A stretch of DNA of 46,554 bases from the NCBI GenBank assembly GCA_016792765.1, contig JAEULD010000107.1:1-46554 (forward strand). Direction: 5' to 3'. The notes beneath the pieces were generated by a model. The model did no database searches. It was not told the DNA's origin and was given only the letters and a program-made list of their open reading frames with translations. The translations under genes and the position numbers were made by a program. Positions 1 through 8,348 of the stretch are shown piece after piece. How positions within the stretch are numbered: position 1 is the stretch's first letter; each line of letters opens with the position of its first letter. Source of the DNA: Candidatus Odyssella sp. GTDB lineage: Bacteria > Pseudomonadota > Alphaproteobacteria > Bin65.

Positions 1-408
1 GCCGATCTGCTGCGCGACCAGTGGGGCCTCACCGGAACCAAGATCGGCTGCGATCAGGCGACGTGCGGCGCCTGCACGGTCCTCGTCGACGGCGCGCCGA
101 TGGCCGCCTGCGCCACCTTCGCATGGCAGGCGGACGGCGCCTCGGTGACGACGATCGAAGGCCTCGCCGCGGGCGGCGCGCTCGATCCGGTGCAGGAGGC
201 GTTCAAGGCCAAGAGCGCGTTCCAGTGCGGCTATTGCACGCCGGGCATGATCCTCTCGGCCAGGGCGCTGCTGGCGCGGAATCCGGCGCCGGATCGCGCC
301 GCGATCCGCGACTGGCTTTCGGCCAACGTGTGCCGCTGCACCGGCTATCAGATGATCGTCGAGGCCGTCGAAGACGCGGCCCGCCGCCTGCGCGAGGGCG
401 CGCGATGA
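1..408 (+). CDS. [2Fe-2S] small subunit of a xanthine dehydrogenase/CO dehydrogenase-family hydroxylase (CoxS-like), 5' truncated
   Basis: This is the electron-transfer subunit of a molybdenum hydroxylase. The reading frame is already open at base 1, so roughly the first 25-30 residues lie outside the window. The visible 135 residues hold the plant-ferredoxin-type cluster motif (CDQATCGAC) and the C-terminal second-cluster motifs (QCGYC and NVCRC), which is the usual order in CoxS/XdhA-type subunits. Its stop overlaps the ATG of the large subunit (ATGA), so the two are co-translated. No FAD (CoxM) subunit is visible and it could lie upstream. The substrate cannot be inferred; an N-heterocycle or aromatic aldehyde would fit the family. 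Confidence 0.93.
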   Translation, partial: ADLLRDQWGLTGTKIGCDQATCGACTVLVDGAPMAACATFAWQADGASVTTIEGLAAGGALDPVQEAFKAKSAFQCGYCTPGMILSARALLARNPAPDRAAIRDWLSANVCRCTGYQMIVEAVEDAARRLREGAR

Positions 409-2693
409 ACGCGATCGGCAATCCCGCGCCGCGCGTCGACGCCGACCTCAAGGTCACCGGCGCCGCGCGCTATACGGTCGACCTCGCCCTGCCGCGCATG
501 CTGCACGCGAAGGTGCTGCGCTCGCCGCACGCGCATGCGCGCGTGGCCCATGTCGACGCGCGCCGCGCCGCCGCGATGCCGGGCGTGGCCGCCGTCGTCA
601 CGCGCGACGATCTCGGCGGGCTCAACGCCACCTACGGCTATTTCATCAAGGACCAGCCGATCGTCGCCATCGACAAGGTGCGCTACATCGGCGACATGGT
701 GGCCGCCGTCGCCGCCGAGACCGAAGAACAGGCCGTGCGCGCGCTCGAGGCGATCGAGGTGCGCTACGAGCCGCTCGCCACCGTCGCCACGATCGAGCAG
801 GCGCTCGCGCCCGCGGCGCCGGCGCTGTTCGAGATCCCGCCGCCGGGCATCGTGCCCGCCTACGGCGCCGGCGCCTCGGGCTTCAAGGATCCGGCGAAGA
901 ACGTCTGTTACCGCTTCTGCTACACGCACGGCGACGCGGCGGCGTTCGCGCGCGCCGACCGCGTCTTCACGGACGAATTCCGCTTCTCGCGCATGCAGCA
1001 CTATCACCTCGAGCCGTTCGTGACGCTCGCGCGCGTCGAGGCCGGGCAGATCGAGCTGTGGTCGAGCTGCCAGAATCCGTTTCCGCTGCGCAAGGAGCTC
1101 GCGCGCGTCTTCAACCATCCGGAACAGAACATCCGGGTGCACGTGCCGTTCGTCGGCGCGGGCTACGGCGCCAAGAACAACTGCAAGACCGAGCCCATCG
1201 CGGTGCTGCTCGCGAAGCTCAGCGGACGGCCGGTGCGCTTCTGCATGACGATGGAGGAGAATTTCCTCACGCAGAGCCAGCACGCGGCGATCCTGCGCCT
1301 CGAGACGGGCGTGACGAACGACGGCCGCTTCGTCGCGCGCCGCAGCGAGATCCTGCTCGACGCCGGCGCCTATTCCGACGCCTCGCCGCTCGTCGCCGAG
1401 AAGGCGGGCTATCGCATCAACGGTCCGTATCGCTGGGAATTCATCGATTCGCGCTGCGACTGCGTGATGACCAACACGACTCCGGCCGGCCCGTTCCGCG
1501 GCTTCGGCGGCACGCAGGCGAGCTGGGCCTCGGAAAGCCAGATCGACATGATCGCCCGCCGCCTCGGCATCGATCCGGTGACGCTGCGCAAGAAGAACCT
1601 CCTGAAGCTCGGCGAAGCCTACGTGCCGGGCGAGAGCGGCATGGACAGCGACCTCGCCGAGGGTCTCGACCTCGTCTGCCGCGAGATCGGCTACGGCCGC
1701 GGCGAGCGCACGAAGGGCCGCGGCATCGGCATCGCGATCGGCTTCAAGGATTCGGGCGGCGTCAACAAGCCGGCGGAAGCGCAGGTGAAGGCGACGACGA
1801 CCGGCGGCATCATCGTGAACTCCGGTACGATCGAGATCGGCCAGGGCATCCAGACGGCGTTGACGCGCGTCGTCGCCGAACTGTTCGCCTGCCCCTCCGC
1901 GCGCGTCTCGTACGGGCCGATCGACACCGACGTGACGCCGTTCGACCAGGGCACCAATGCCAGCTCGGCCATCGTCGTGATGGGCCAGGCGGTGGAGCGC
2001 GCGGCGCGCGACTGCATCGCGCGCATCCTCGATTTCGCCGCGTCGCAGCTGAACTGCATGCCCGGCGATCTGCGCCTCGAGAACTGGGCGGTGGTGAAAG
2101 ACAACCAGGCGCATCCGCTGGCGCCGATGATCATGCGCCATTTCGGCGGCACCGGCTTCGAATTCGTCGGGCGCGGCTACTTCAAGCCCGAGACCGACCA
2201 TCACGCGCCGCTCGAGGCCAAGTGCGTGTCGTGGGAGATCGGCTGGGGCGCCGCCGAAGTGGACGTGGACGAGGAGACCGGCCGCGTGGTCGTGCGGAAG
2301 CTCGTCGTCAGCGGCGACGCCGGCCGCGCGATCCACAAGGATGCGTGCCGCGGTCAGGACGAGGGCGCCGCGATGATGGGCCTCGGCCAGGCGCTGTTCG
2401 AGACGATGCGCTACGACGGGCCGGTGCTCGCCAACATCGCCGCCGCGCGATACCGCGTGCCGCTGGCGAGCGACCTGCCCGAAAGCTTCCGCGCCGTGAC
2501 CCAGGAGCAGGGCCACGGCCCCGGCCCGTTCGGCGCCAAGGGCATGGGCGAGGCCGGCATGCTGCCGGTGGCCGCGGCGATCGCCAACGCGATCGAGGAC
2601 GCCGTGGGCGCGCGCGTCGCCTCGCTGCCGCTCTCGCCGGAGAAGGTGCTTGCGGCGATCGAGGCGAAGCGGGCGAAAGCCGAAGACAAGTAG
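405..2693 (+). CDS. Xanthine dehydrogenase-family molybdopterin-binding large subunit (CoxL-like)
   Basis: This 762-residue catalytic subunit binds the molybdenum cofactor and hydroxylates its substrate using water-derived oxygen, passing electrons to the preceding [2Fe-2S] subunit. The start (MNAIGNPAPRVDADLKVTG) lies in the ATGA overlap. Visible family motifs are the N-terminal ARYTVDLALPRMLHAKVLRS block, GAGYGAK, PAGPFRGFGG, and near the C-terminus KGMGEAG, whose Glu is the conserved active-site base. The CO-dehydrogenase loop AYxCSFR is absent, so this is not a CO oxidase. A palindromic repeat follows directly. Its convergent neighbours are a thioesterase and a DUF1989 protein. The true substrate is unknown. 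Confidence 0.93.
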   Translation: MNAIGNPAPRVDADLKVTGAARYTVDLALPRMLHAKVLRSPHAHARVAHVDARRAAAMPGVAAVVTRDDLGGLNATYGYFIKDQPIVAIDKVRYIGDMVAAVAAETEEQAVRALEAIEVRYEPLATVATIEQALAPAAPALFEIPPPGIVPAYGAGASGFKDPAKNVCYRFCYTHGDAAAFARADRVFTDEFRFSRMQHYHLEPFVTLARVEAGQIELWSSCQNPFPLRKELARVFNHPEQNIRVHVPFVGAGYGAKNNCKTEPIAVLLAKLSGRPVRFCMTMEENFLTQSQHAAILRLETGVTNDGRFVARRSEILLDAGAYSDASPLVAEKAGYRINGPYRWEFIDSRCDCVMTNTTPAGPFRGFGGTQASWASESQIDMIARRLGIDPVTLRKKNLLKLGEAYVPGESGMDSDLAEGLDLVCREIGYGRGERTKGRGIGIAIGFKDSGGVNKPAEAQVKATTTGGIIVNSGTIEIGQGIQTALTRVVAELFACPSARVSYGPIDTDVTPFDQGTNASSAIVVMGQAVERAARDCIARILDFAASQLNCMPGDLRLENWAVVKDNQAHPLAPMIMRHFGGTGFEFVGRGYFKPETDHHAPLEAKCVSWEIGWGAAEVDVDEETGRVVVRKLVVSGDAGRAIHKDACRGQDEGAAMMGLGQALFETMRYDGPVLANIAAARYRVPLASDLPESFRAVTQEQGHGPGPFGAKGMGEAGMLPVAAAIANAIEDAVGARVASLPLSPEKVLAAIEAKRAKAEDK

Positions 2694-2697
2694 CGCC

Positions 2698-2811
2698 CGT
2701 CATCCCGACCGGAGCGGTCGCGCGTTCCTTGCGCGGCCGCGAAGTGGAGGGATCGCGTGGCCGCCGCGCCGCGATGCCTCCACTTCGCGAGCCGTAAGAC
2801 GCGGCATGACG
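2698..2811. repeat. 114-bp palindromic element (MITE/REP-like), possible bidirectional terminator
   Basis: The element is bounded by inverted ends, CGTCATCCCG on the left and CGGCATGACG on the right (9 of 10 pairing). Inside it, a 20-nt arm at 2738-2757 pairs with 2770-2789 with one mismatch around a 12-nt loop. It lies between convergent genes. The outer sequence (CATCCCGACCGGAGCG, GTGGAGGGATC) resembles dispersed intergenic repeats I associate with alphaproteobacterial genomes; that recollection was not checked. No other copy was seen in this window. Confidence 0.65.
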
Positions 2812-2825
2812 CGTATGGAGAGTTC

Positions 2826-3272
2826 CTAGAAGCTTTCCGGATCGACGACCAGCTTCGCGAGCCGCGTGCGGAAATCCTCGGGCATCGGCGCGGCCTTGCG
2901 CGTTTGCGGATCGAAGAACACCTCGACCGTCTCCTGCCAGGCCGAGTAGACGCCGGTGTCGGCGTTGTACATCTTCGCGACGTGCACGACGCTCTTCTGG
3001 CCGACCTTGACGAAGGCGGAGCGGACCACGATCAGGTCGCCGGCCTTGAGCTCGCGGATGTACTTGATCGTGGTCTGCGCCACGACGACGTGCGTGCCGC
3101 GGTCGCGCATCTCCTTCTGGCTCACGCCCGCCATCGTCCAGAGATGGAAGCCGCCGTCGTCGAAATGATGCGCGTACCAGCGCACGTTCATGTGCCCGAA
3201 ATGATCGCACTGCCACGGGAACACGACCCCGCGGTAGACCTCGTAGGATCTCGCCCCGCCCTCATTGCCCAT
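2826..3272 (-). CDS. Hotdog-fold acyl-CoA thioesterase (4-hydroxybenzoyl-CoA thioesterase-like)
   Basis: This 148-residue protein has the size and pattern of the 4HBT hotdog family, which hydrolyses acyl-CoA esters in the cytoplasm. The N-terminal block FPWQCDHFGHMNVRWYAHHFDD matches the family's D-x-(x)-GH-(V/M)-N active-site segment, with the Asp in CDHFGHMN as the expected catalytic acid. Its start overlaps the end of the upstream DUF1989 gene by 11 nt, so the two are probably co-transcribed. The specific acyl-CoA is unknown. The C-terminus (RTRLAKLVVDPESF) looks complete. Confidence 0.85.
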   Translation of the reverse strand: MGNEGGARSYEVYRGVVFPWQCDHFGHMNVRWYAHHFDDGGFHLWTMAGVSQKEMRDRGTHVVVAQTTIKYIRELKAGDLIVVRSAFVKVGQKSVVHVAKMYNADTGVYSAWQETVEVFFDPQTRKAAPMPEDFRTRLAKLVVDPESF

Positions 3273-3879
3273 CGAAGACCTCCGCCTTGATTTCCTGTCC
3301 CTCGAACAGCGGGCAGTTCGAAAGCGCCACGATGCAATCCATCTCGGCGGCGAATTCGACGTAGTCGCCCGCGCGCGAGCAGCCCTGCTCGATCACCCAG
3401 TGGCCGGCCGCGCAATCGTGATGAAAGTTCATGAAGAGGTCGAACGTGTCGGGCATGTCTTCCGGCAGCAGCCCGTAGGGCGCCATCGCGCGCGCGATGA
3501 TCTCGTGGCAGCCGTCGCGCTCGCCTTTGCCGAGCACGCGGTAGAGGCGGCGGTTGCACATCCGCCCGTGGGCGTCGTGCATGCCCTTCACCGCGGGCGT
3601 GTCGGCGACGATGCGCATCATCTCGCGGTTGATCGTCGACATCAGGTAGTCGCCGGCCGTCAGCCGGTCGCGCGGATGGAACTTGCCGACATTGGCCGGA
3701 TCGAAGCGCGAGCGCGAATAGGAGGTGGAGAGCTTCTCGCGCGGATTGGCGCGGTTGAACACGGCCATGTCGACCACCTGCTTGCCGCGCATGTCGGTGA
3801 CGCGCAGGCGCCGGCCGCGCGCGATCTCGAGCGCGAGGCCGCCGGACGGCCCGATCAGATGCGTGGCGAGCGTGCGAAT
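3262..3879 (-). CDS. DUF1989 (urea carboxylase-associated) protein, probable ATT start
   Basis: The protein belongs to DUF1989, a family that includes the carboxyguanidine deiminase subunits of guanidine metabolism, though many members have no known role. The first ATG is at 3792, but the reading frame upstream of it still reads as family sequence: LIGPSGGLALEIARGRRLRV aligns with FVIPARHGRAFVVKKGQVLR of the second DUF1989 protein in this window. No ATG, GTG or TTG occurs in frame between 3792 and the upstream TAG (3919-3921). An ATT at 3879-3877 has GGAG (3891-3888) eight bases before it, giving 205 residues; a CTG at 3858 is the alternative. Conserved Cys and His residues occur in NFHHDCAAGHWV and AEMDCIVALSNCP. 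It precedes the thioesterase in a two-gene unit. Confidence 0.8.
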   Translation of the reverse strand: MRTLATHLIGPSGGLALEIARGRRLRVTDMRGKQVVDMAVFNRANPREKLSTSYSRSRFDPANVGKFHPRDRLTAGDYLMSTINREMMRIVADTPAVKGMHDAHGRMCNRRLYRVLGKGERDGCHEIIARAMAPYGLLPEDMPDTFDLFMNFHHDCAAGHWVIEQGCSRAGDYVEFAAEMDCIVALSNCPLFEGQEIKAEVFDGQ

Positions 3880-3891
3880 GGCGCGTTCTCC

Positions 3892-3966
3892 GGCGTTGCG
3901 TTGCGGAACGAAGTCAGGCTATCCGGTCGCGGCGTGGAGTGGCCAGCGCCAATTGCACGCAACGCC
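3892..3966. repeat. 10-bp inverted repeat spanning the divergent DUF1989/amidohydrolase promoter region
   Basis: GGCGTTGCGT (3892-3901) is repeated in perfect inversion as ACGCAACGCC (3957-3966) with 55 nt between. The 112-nt region separates two divergent genes, so the arms could be paired operator sites. No clear -10 or -35 box was recognised. Confidence 0.3.
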
Positions 3967-3991
3967 TCTGCGCGCACGGAAGGAGGGCCGC

Positions 3992-5500
3992 GTGACCGAC
4001 GACAGCGCCGCCGTGCCGCCTCGAGCGGCCGCCCGAGTGTGGGCCGGGCGCGCGCTGCTGCGCCCCGGCCGCGAGGGCGCGGCGCGCGACGTGGCCATCG
4101 AAATCGCCGGCGGCCGCCTCGGCGGCGTCCGCCCGGGCGCCGCCCGTTCGCCGCGATCGCTGGGCGGGGCCGGCGTGCTGGCGCTTCCCGCGCTGTGCAA
4201 CGCGCACGACCACGGGCGCGGGCTGCGGCCGAGCGCCCACGGCGTCGCCGACGACGCGGTGGAGCTGTGGGTGCCCGGCACCTACGCGCTGCCGCCGCTC
4301 GACCCCTATCTGGTCGCGGCGGTGGCGCTGGGGCGCATGGCCGAGAGCGGCGTCGCCACGGTGATGCACTGCCACCTGTTCCGGCCGCCGGAGCGGCTGG
4401 CGGCGGAGGCCGAAGCCGTGGCACGGGCCGCGCGCGCGATCGGCATCCGCGTCGCCTTCGCCGCCCCGCTGCGCGACCGCAACCGGCTCGGCTACGGCGA
4501 CGACGACGCGATCCTCGCCTGCATGGACCCGCAGTGCCGCGCGGCGATCGCGGCCCAGTATCAGCGGCCGCTGCCCCCGGCGCGCGAGCAGATCGCCGCC
4601 GTCGCCGAGATCGCGCGCCGGCTCGGCGGCGACGGCTTTCACGTCCAGCTCGGGCCGATCGGCGTGGAGTGGTGCAGCGACGCGCTGCTCGAGGCGGTGG
4701 CGGCCGAATCGGCGCGATCCGGCCTGCGCGTGCACATGCACCTGCTCGAATCGCGGACGCAGCGCGAATGGGCCGACGGCGCCTACCCGGACGGCATCGT
4801 GCGCCAGCTCGACCGCGTCGGGCTGCTATCGCCGCGCCTGTCGGTCGCGCACGCCGTCTGGCTGACCGAGGACGAATGCGCGCTGCTCGCCGAGCGCGGC
4901 GTGACGGTCTCGGTCAATTCGACCTCGAACCTGCGCCTGCGCTCGGGCATCGCGCCGATGGCCGCGATGCGGCGCGCGCGGCTCGGCGTGGCGCTCGGCA
5001 TGGACGCGCTCTCGCTCGACGACGACGACGACATGCTGCGCGAGCTTCGCCTCGCCTGGCGCCTGCACCGCGGCTTCGGATTCGAGGACGTGCTGGACAA
5101 GGCGGCGCTGTTCGACGCCGCGCTACGGCGCGGCCCCGAGATCGCGACCGGCGCGACCGGCTTCGGCGCCATCGAGCCGGACGCGCCGGCCGATCTCCTG
5201 CTGCTCGACTATGCGGCGATGACGGCGGACGCGATCGACGCGGCCTGCGACGAGACCGAGATGCTGCTCGCGCGGGCCAAGGCCGCGCATGTGCGCGACC
5301 TCGTCGTGGCCGGCCGGCACGTCGTGGCCGACGGGCGCCTGACCGGCCTCGACCTCGGCGCGGCCGAACGCGAACTGACCGAAGCCGCGCGCCGCCAGGC
5401 GCCGGCGCTGGCCGCGCTACGGCCGACGCTCGGCGCGTTTCGGGACGGGCTGCGCCGCTTCTACCGCGGCGGCGGCCATGCCGCGAAGCGGCAGCGCTAG
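3992..5500 (+). CDS. Amidohydrolase-superfamily deaminase/hydrolase (cytosine deaminase/Atz-Trz-like)
   Basis: This 502-residue metal-dependent hydrolase starts at a GTG preceded by a strong GGAAGGAGG site five bases upstream. Longer readings from upstream ATGs run antisense through the DUF1989 gene and are rejected. Metal-site motifs are visible in order: NAHDH (His72, His74), VHMHLLES, SVAHAVW and GMDALSLDDDDD. This is the pattern of the cytosine-deaminase/chlorohydrolase branch, which deaminates or dechlorinates N-heterocycles or hydrolyses cyclic amides. The substrate is not assignable. It is divergent from the DUF1989 gene and its stop overlaps that of the next, convergent gene by 3 bases. 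Confidence 0.85.
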   Translation: MTDDSAAVPPRAAARVWAGRALLRPGREGAARDVAIEIAGGRLGGVRPGAARSPRSLGGAGVLALPALCNAHDHGRGLRPSAHGVADDAVELWVPGTYALPPLDPYLVAAVALGRMAESGVATVMHCHLFRPPERLAAEAEAVARAARAIGIRVAFAAPLRDRNRLGYGDDDAILACMDPQCRAAIAAQYQRPLPPAREQIAAVAEIARRLGGDGFHVQLGPIGVEWCSDALLEAVAAESARSGLRVHMHLLESRTQREWADGAYPDGIVRQLDRVGLLSPRLSVAHAVWLTEDECALLAERGVTVSVNSTSNLRLRSGIAPMAAMRRARLGVALGMDALSLDDDDDMLRELRLAWRLHRGFGFEDVLDKAALFDAALRRGPEIATGATGFGAIEPDAPADLLLLDYAAMTADAIDAACDETEMLLARAKAAHVRDLVVAGRHVVADGRLTGLDLGAAERELTEAARRQAPALAALRPTLGAFRDGLRRFYRGGGHAAKRQR

Positions 5501-6690
5501 TGGCGCTGCGTCTCCGGGCACTCTTTCCAGTAGGAATCGACGTGCGCCTTGAAGATCACGTCGGTGGCCTTGATCGTCGGCCCGTCCTTGCCCGCCAGGA
5601 CCTCGAGCTTGTACCAGTCCTGGATCGGGATGCCGTTGACGTTGTACTTGAACGGGCCGCGCACGGATTCGAACTCGACGCGCCGCATCGTCTTCGCGAG
5701 CGTGAGCATGTCGTTCTCGTCGAACTTCCCGAGCTTGCGCAGCGCGGCGGCGAGCAGGCGCGGCCCGTCGTAGCCCTGCGCCGCGAAGTAGCTCGGATGG
5801 TGGCCGTGCTTCGCGACGTAGCCCTTGACGAATTTCTGGTTGCCCGGGAACGGGCCGTCCGGATCCCAGAAGATCGCGTGGAACGTGCCGACCGCGCTGT
5901 CGCCGATCGCCTTCAGCGTGACGTGGTCGACCACGGCCAGCGTGTAGAGCTTCACGTCCTTGCCGATGCCGGACGCGTTCCATTGCTTCATGAACGCGAT
6001 GCCCATGGCGCCCGGCGCGAAGATGAAGACGCCCTCGGGCTTGGCCGCGCGCACTTTCGAGATCTCGGCCTGGAAATCCGTCGAGCCGAGCTTGTAGAGC
6101 AGCTGATCGACGACCTTGCCCTTGTAGTAGCGCCGGAAGCCCGCGAGCATGTCCTTGCCGGCCTGATAGTTGGGGCTCAGCAGGAAGACGCTCTTGATGC
6201 CCTCCTTCTCCACCAGCGCGCCGGAACTCTCGCCCTGCTGATCGTTGTTCCACGAGGTGGAGATGAAGTACGGGCTGCACTGCGCGCCGGCCATCGGCGA
6301 CGCGCCCGCATTGCTGCTGAGAAGGATGCGCTTGCCGTCGATGACCGGGCCTTTCACCGCCATCAGCACGTTCGACCAGATGATTCCCGCGAGGATGTGG
6401 ACCTTGTCGCTGCCGAGCATCTTGCGGGCGGCGTTCAGCCCGATGTCGGTGTCCTGCTGGTCGTCGCCGTAGAACATCTTGGTGGGCACGCCGCCGAACA
6501 GGTCGCCGTCCTTCGTCCAGCCCTCGTGCTCCATGCCGAGCTTCCAGCCGTTGGCGATCTGATTGCCGAGGAAGGCGCCGCCGCCGGTGAGAGTCGTGAG
6601 GTAGCCGATGCGCAGCTCGGCCTGCGCGGCCGGAAGTGCCGAGAGCGCGGCCATCGCCGCCGCTCCGATCGCGATGCAAAGCCGTTTCAT
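5497..6690 (-). CDS. Branched-chain amino acid-type ABC transporter substrate-binding protein (orphan)
   Basis: This 397-residue periplasmic binding protein starts MKRLCIAIGAAAMAALSALPAAQA, a clear Sec signal peptide, followed by the family opening ELRIGYLTTLTGGGAFLGNQ. GGAGGGAGAACC precedes the ATG. The fold and length match the LivJ/HAAT type I binding proteins, which carry amino acids, amides and aromatic acids. No Liv-type permease or ATPase gene is present in the window, so it must use components encoded elsewhere. A TATAAT box on the minus strand at 6863-6858 lies inside an array of repeats shared with the cysteine-hydrolase promoter, suggesting joint GntR control. Confidence 0.9.
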   Translation of the reverse strand: MKRLCIAIGAAAMAALSALPAAQAELRIGYLTTLTGGGAFLGNQIANGWKLGMEHEGWTKDGDLFGGVPTKMFYGDDQQDTDIGLNAARKMLGSDKVHILAGIIWSNVLMAVKGPVIDGKRILLSSNAGASPMAGAQCSPYFISTSWNNDQQGESSGALVEKEGIKSVFLLSPNYQAGKDMLAGFRRYYKGKVVDQLLYKLGSTDFQAEISKVRAAKPEGVFIFAPGAMGIAFMKQWNASGIGKDVKLYTLAVVDHVTLKAIGDSAVGTFHAIFWDPDGPFPGNQKFVKGYVAKHGHHPSYFAAQGYDGPRLLAAALRKLGKFDENDMLTLAKTMRRVEFESVRGPFKYNVNGIPIQDWYKLEVLAGKDGPTIKATDVIFKAHVDSYWKECPETQRH

Positions 6691-6852
6691 GGTTCTCCCT
6701 CCTCGGTTCGGATGCGCCGCCGGCGCCGCGGCCGGCGTCGACCGGCCCGCCGCCTGTCCGCCCGGCGGCGCGGCGGCGCGCCCGCGGCAGCCGACGATAC
6801 CCTTCGCCGGGCGCAGCCTCGGCCGAGTCAACACGATTGCGGGAACGAGTCA

Positions 6853-6889
6853 ATGAAATTATAGATTTCATCGATTTCATAAATTCGAA
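6853..6889. promoter_or_regulatory. Divergent promoter/operator array with ATGAAAT/ATTTCAT repeats
   Basis: In otherwise GC-rich DNA, ATGAAAT (6853-6859) and ATTTCAT (6865-6871) form a perfect 7-5-7 inverted repeat, and ATTTCAT recurs at 6874-6880. The minus strand holds a consensus TATAAT (6863-6858). TATAGATTT and ATAAATTC here recur next to the GntR gene (8345-8379). It lies between an ABC binding protein and the cysteine hydrolase, so GntR binding is a reasonable inference. Confidence 0.5.
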
Positions 6890-6919
6890 CCGCGCCCCGG
6901 CGCGAGAGGCAAGCTCGCC

Positions 6920-7579
6920 ATGAACATCTCGATCGCGCCGCAGCCCGGCCCGCCTCTCGCGACGGCGGCCGAACGCCTCGCGCCCGCGCACACCGCGCTG
7001 CTCGTCGTCGACATGCAGAACGATTTCTGCGCCGAGGGCGGCTATATCGAGGCCGTCGTCGGCAAGAACGCCGCGGCCTGCCGCGCGGCGGCGGCCCCGA
7101 TCATGTCCCTGGTCGGGGCGGCGCGGGCCGGCGGCGTCCCCGTCGTCTGGGTGCGGGCGGACTACCGGCCCGAGAAGCTGCCGGCGAGCATGGCCGCGCG
7201 CTTCGCGGCCCAGGGCAAGGGACGGGTGTGCTGCGCGCCGGGCGGCTGGGGCCACGCGTTCTTCGGCGTCGCCCCGCGGCCCGGCGAGGCGGTGATCGAC
7301 AAGCACTGCTACAGCGCGTTCATCGGCACCGGCCTCGCCGAGCGGCTCGCCGCCGAGGGCGTCCGCACGCTGGTTTTCGCCGGAGTGCAGACCAACGTGT
7401 GCGTCGAGACCTCGCTGCGCGACGCCTATTCGCTCGGCTTCAACGTCGCCGTGGGGGCCGATTGCGTCGCCTCGCACACGGCCGAGCTGCACGAGGCGAC
7501 GCTCAAGAACGTGCGCTTCCTGTTCGGCGACGTGCTCAGCGGGCCGGAGATCGCGGCGCTCTGGCCGGCGCGCGCATAG
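6920..7579 (+). CDS. Isochorismatase-family cysteine hydrolase
   Basis: This 219-residue hydrolase has the full catalytic triad of the family: Asp31 in VVDMQNDF, Lys128 in VIDKHCYSAF and Cys161 in GVQTNVCVET, the last within the expected cis-peptide loop. Members hydrolyse small amides such as N-carbamoylsarcosine, ureidoacrylate or maleamate, releasing ammonia. Next to ring-cleavage dioxygenases and an M29/NicX-like protein, a maleamate- or ureidoacrylate-type amide is plausible, but this is inference. The 3' end overlaps the end of the convergent GntR gene by 44 nt. The AT-rich operator array just upstream suggests regulation by that GntR protein. Confidence 0.88.
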   Translation: MNISIAPQPGPPLATAAERLAPAHTALLVVDMQNDFCAEGGYIEAVVGKNAAACRAAAAPIMSLVGAARAGGVPVVWVRADYRPEKLPASMAARFAAQGKGRVCCAPGGWGHAFFGVAPRPGEAVIDKHCYSAFIGTGLAERLAAEGVRTLVFAGVQTNVCVETSLRDAYSLGFNVAVGADCVASHTAELHEATLKNVRFLFGDVLSGPEIAALWPARA

Positions 7580-8348
7580 CCGCCGCGCGGACGCTTCGCC
7601 TGCCCGCCTTCGCCTCCATGAGCCGGCGCGTGGCCGCGGCGCCGCGGCGAATGTGCTCGGCGAGGATGCGGCACGCCGCCTTCGCGTCGCGCGCGAGCAC
7701 CGCCTCCATGATCAGCCGATGCTCCTCGTAGATGCGCGGCTCGATCTTGGGATAGGCGACGAAATTGCGCCGGTAGCGTTCGGACTGATCGTAGAGCAGC
7801 TCGCACATGTGCAGCAGCCAGGGCGAGTTGCAGGCGCCCTCGAGCGCCGCGTGGAACGCGCGATTGCGGCGCTCCCACTCCTCGGCGTAGACGGCCGGCG
7901 CCGCCTTCATCTGCTTCACGAGCTTCGCGAGCTGGTAGTAGGCCGCGACGATGCCCGCCTCCCACGCTTCGTCGCCCGCCGCGATCGAGCGCTCGAGCGC
8001 CATCGTCGAGAATTTCACGCGGAGGTCGGCCACGTCTTCGAGCTCGCCGACCGAGGCCGGCGCCACGAAGAAGCCGCGCTGCCCTTCCGCCACCGCCAGC
8101 CCGTCGGAGGCGAGGCGCGACAGCGCCTCGCGCACCGGCGACAGGCCGATGCCATACCGAATGCTGAGCCGATCCGGCTTCAGCTTCTCGCCGGGCCGCA
8201 GCGTGCCCTTGATGATGTCTTCGCGGATGCGCTGGAACGCGTCGTCGGCCAGCGTCTTCGGCGCGGCGTTGCGCACGGCATGGGATTTCGGCCCCCATTC
8301 CTCGCGCCGCGCCTGCACCGGCGCACTCGCTGCGGCCTGACCGCGCAT
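7536..8348 (-). CDS. GntR-family (FCD subfamily) transcriptional regulator
   Basis: This 270-residue regulator has an N-terminal winged helix (DDAFQRIREDIIKGTLRPGEKL through GLSPVREALSRLASDGLA) and a C-terminal FCD ligand domain with conserved Asp, Arg and His residues (RRNRAFHAALEGACNSPWL, HRLIMEAVLARDAKAACRILAEHI). FCD regulators usually bind carboxylic-acid effectors and repress nearby catabolic genes. It sits between the cysteine hydrolase and ligBA, with shared AT-rich motifs upstream of each. The ATG at 8348 lies inside an AT-rich stretch with no good ribosome site; a GTG at 8276, nearer the HTH domain, is an alternative start. Confidence 0.9.
   Translation of the reverse strand: MRGQAAASAPVQARREEWGPKSHAVRNAAPKTLADDAFQRIREDIIKGTLRPGEKLKPDRLSIRYGIGLSPVREALSRLASDGLAVAEGQRGFFVAPASVGELEDVADLRVKFSTMALERSIAAGDEAWEAGIVAAYYQLAKLVKQMKAAPAVYAEEWERRNRAFHAALEGACNSPWLLHMCELLYDQSERYRRNFVAYPKIEPRIYEEHRLIMEAVLARDAKAACRILAEHIRRGAAATRRLMEAKAGRRSVRAAAMRAPARAPRSPAR

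Noticed and set aside
348..2516. Long minus-strand open frame opposite the CoxL gene
   Set aside because: Same composition artefact; the plus strand carries the conserved molybdenum-hydroxylase motifs.
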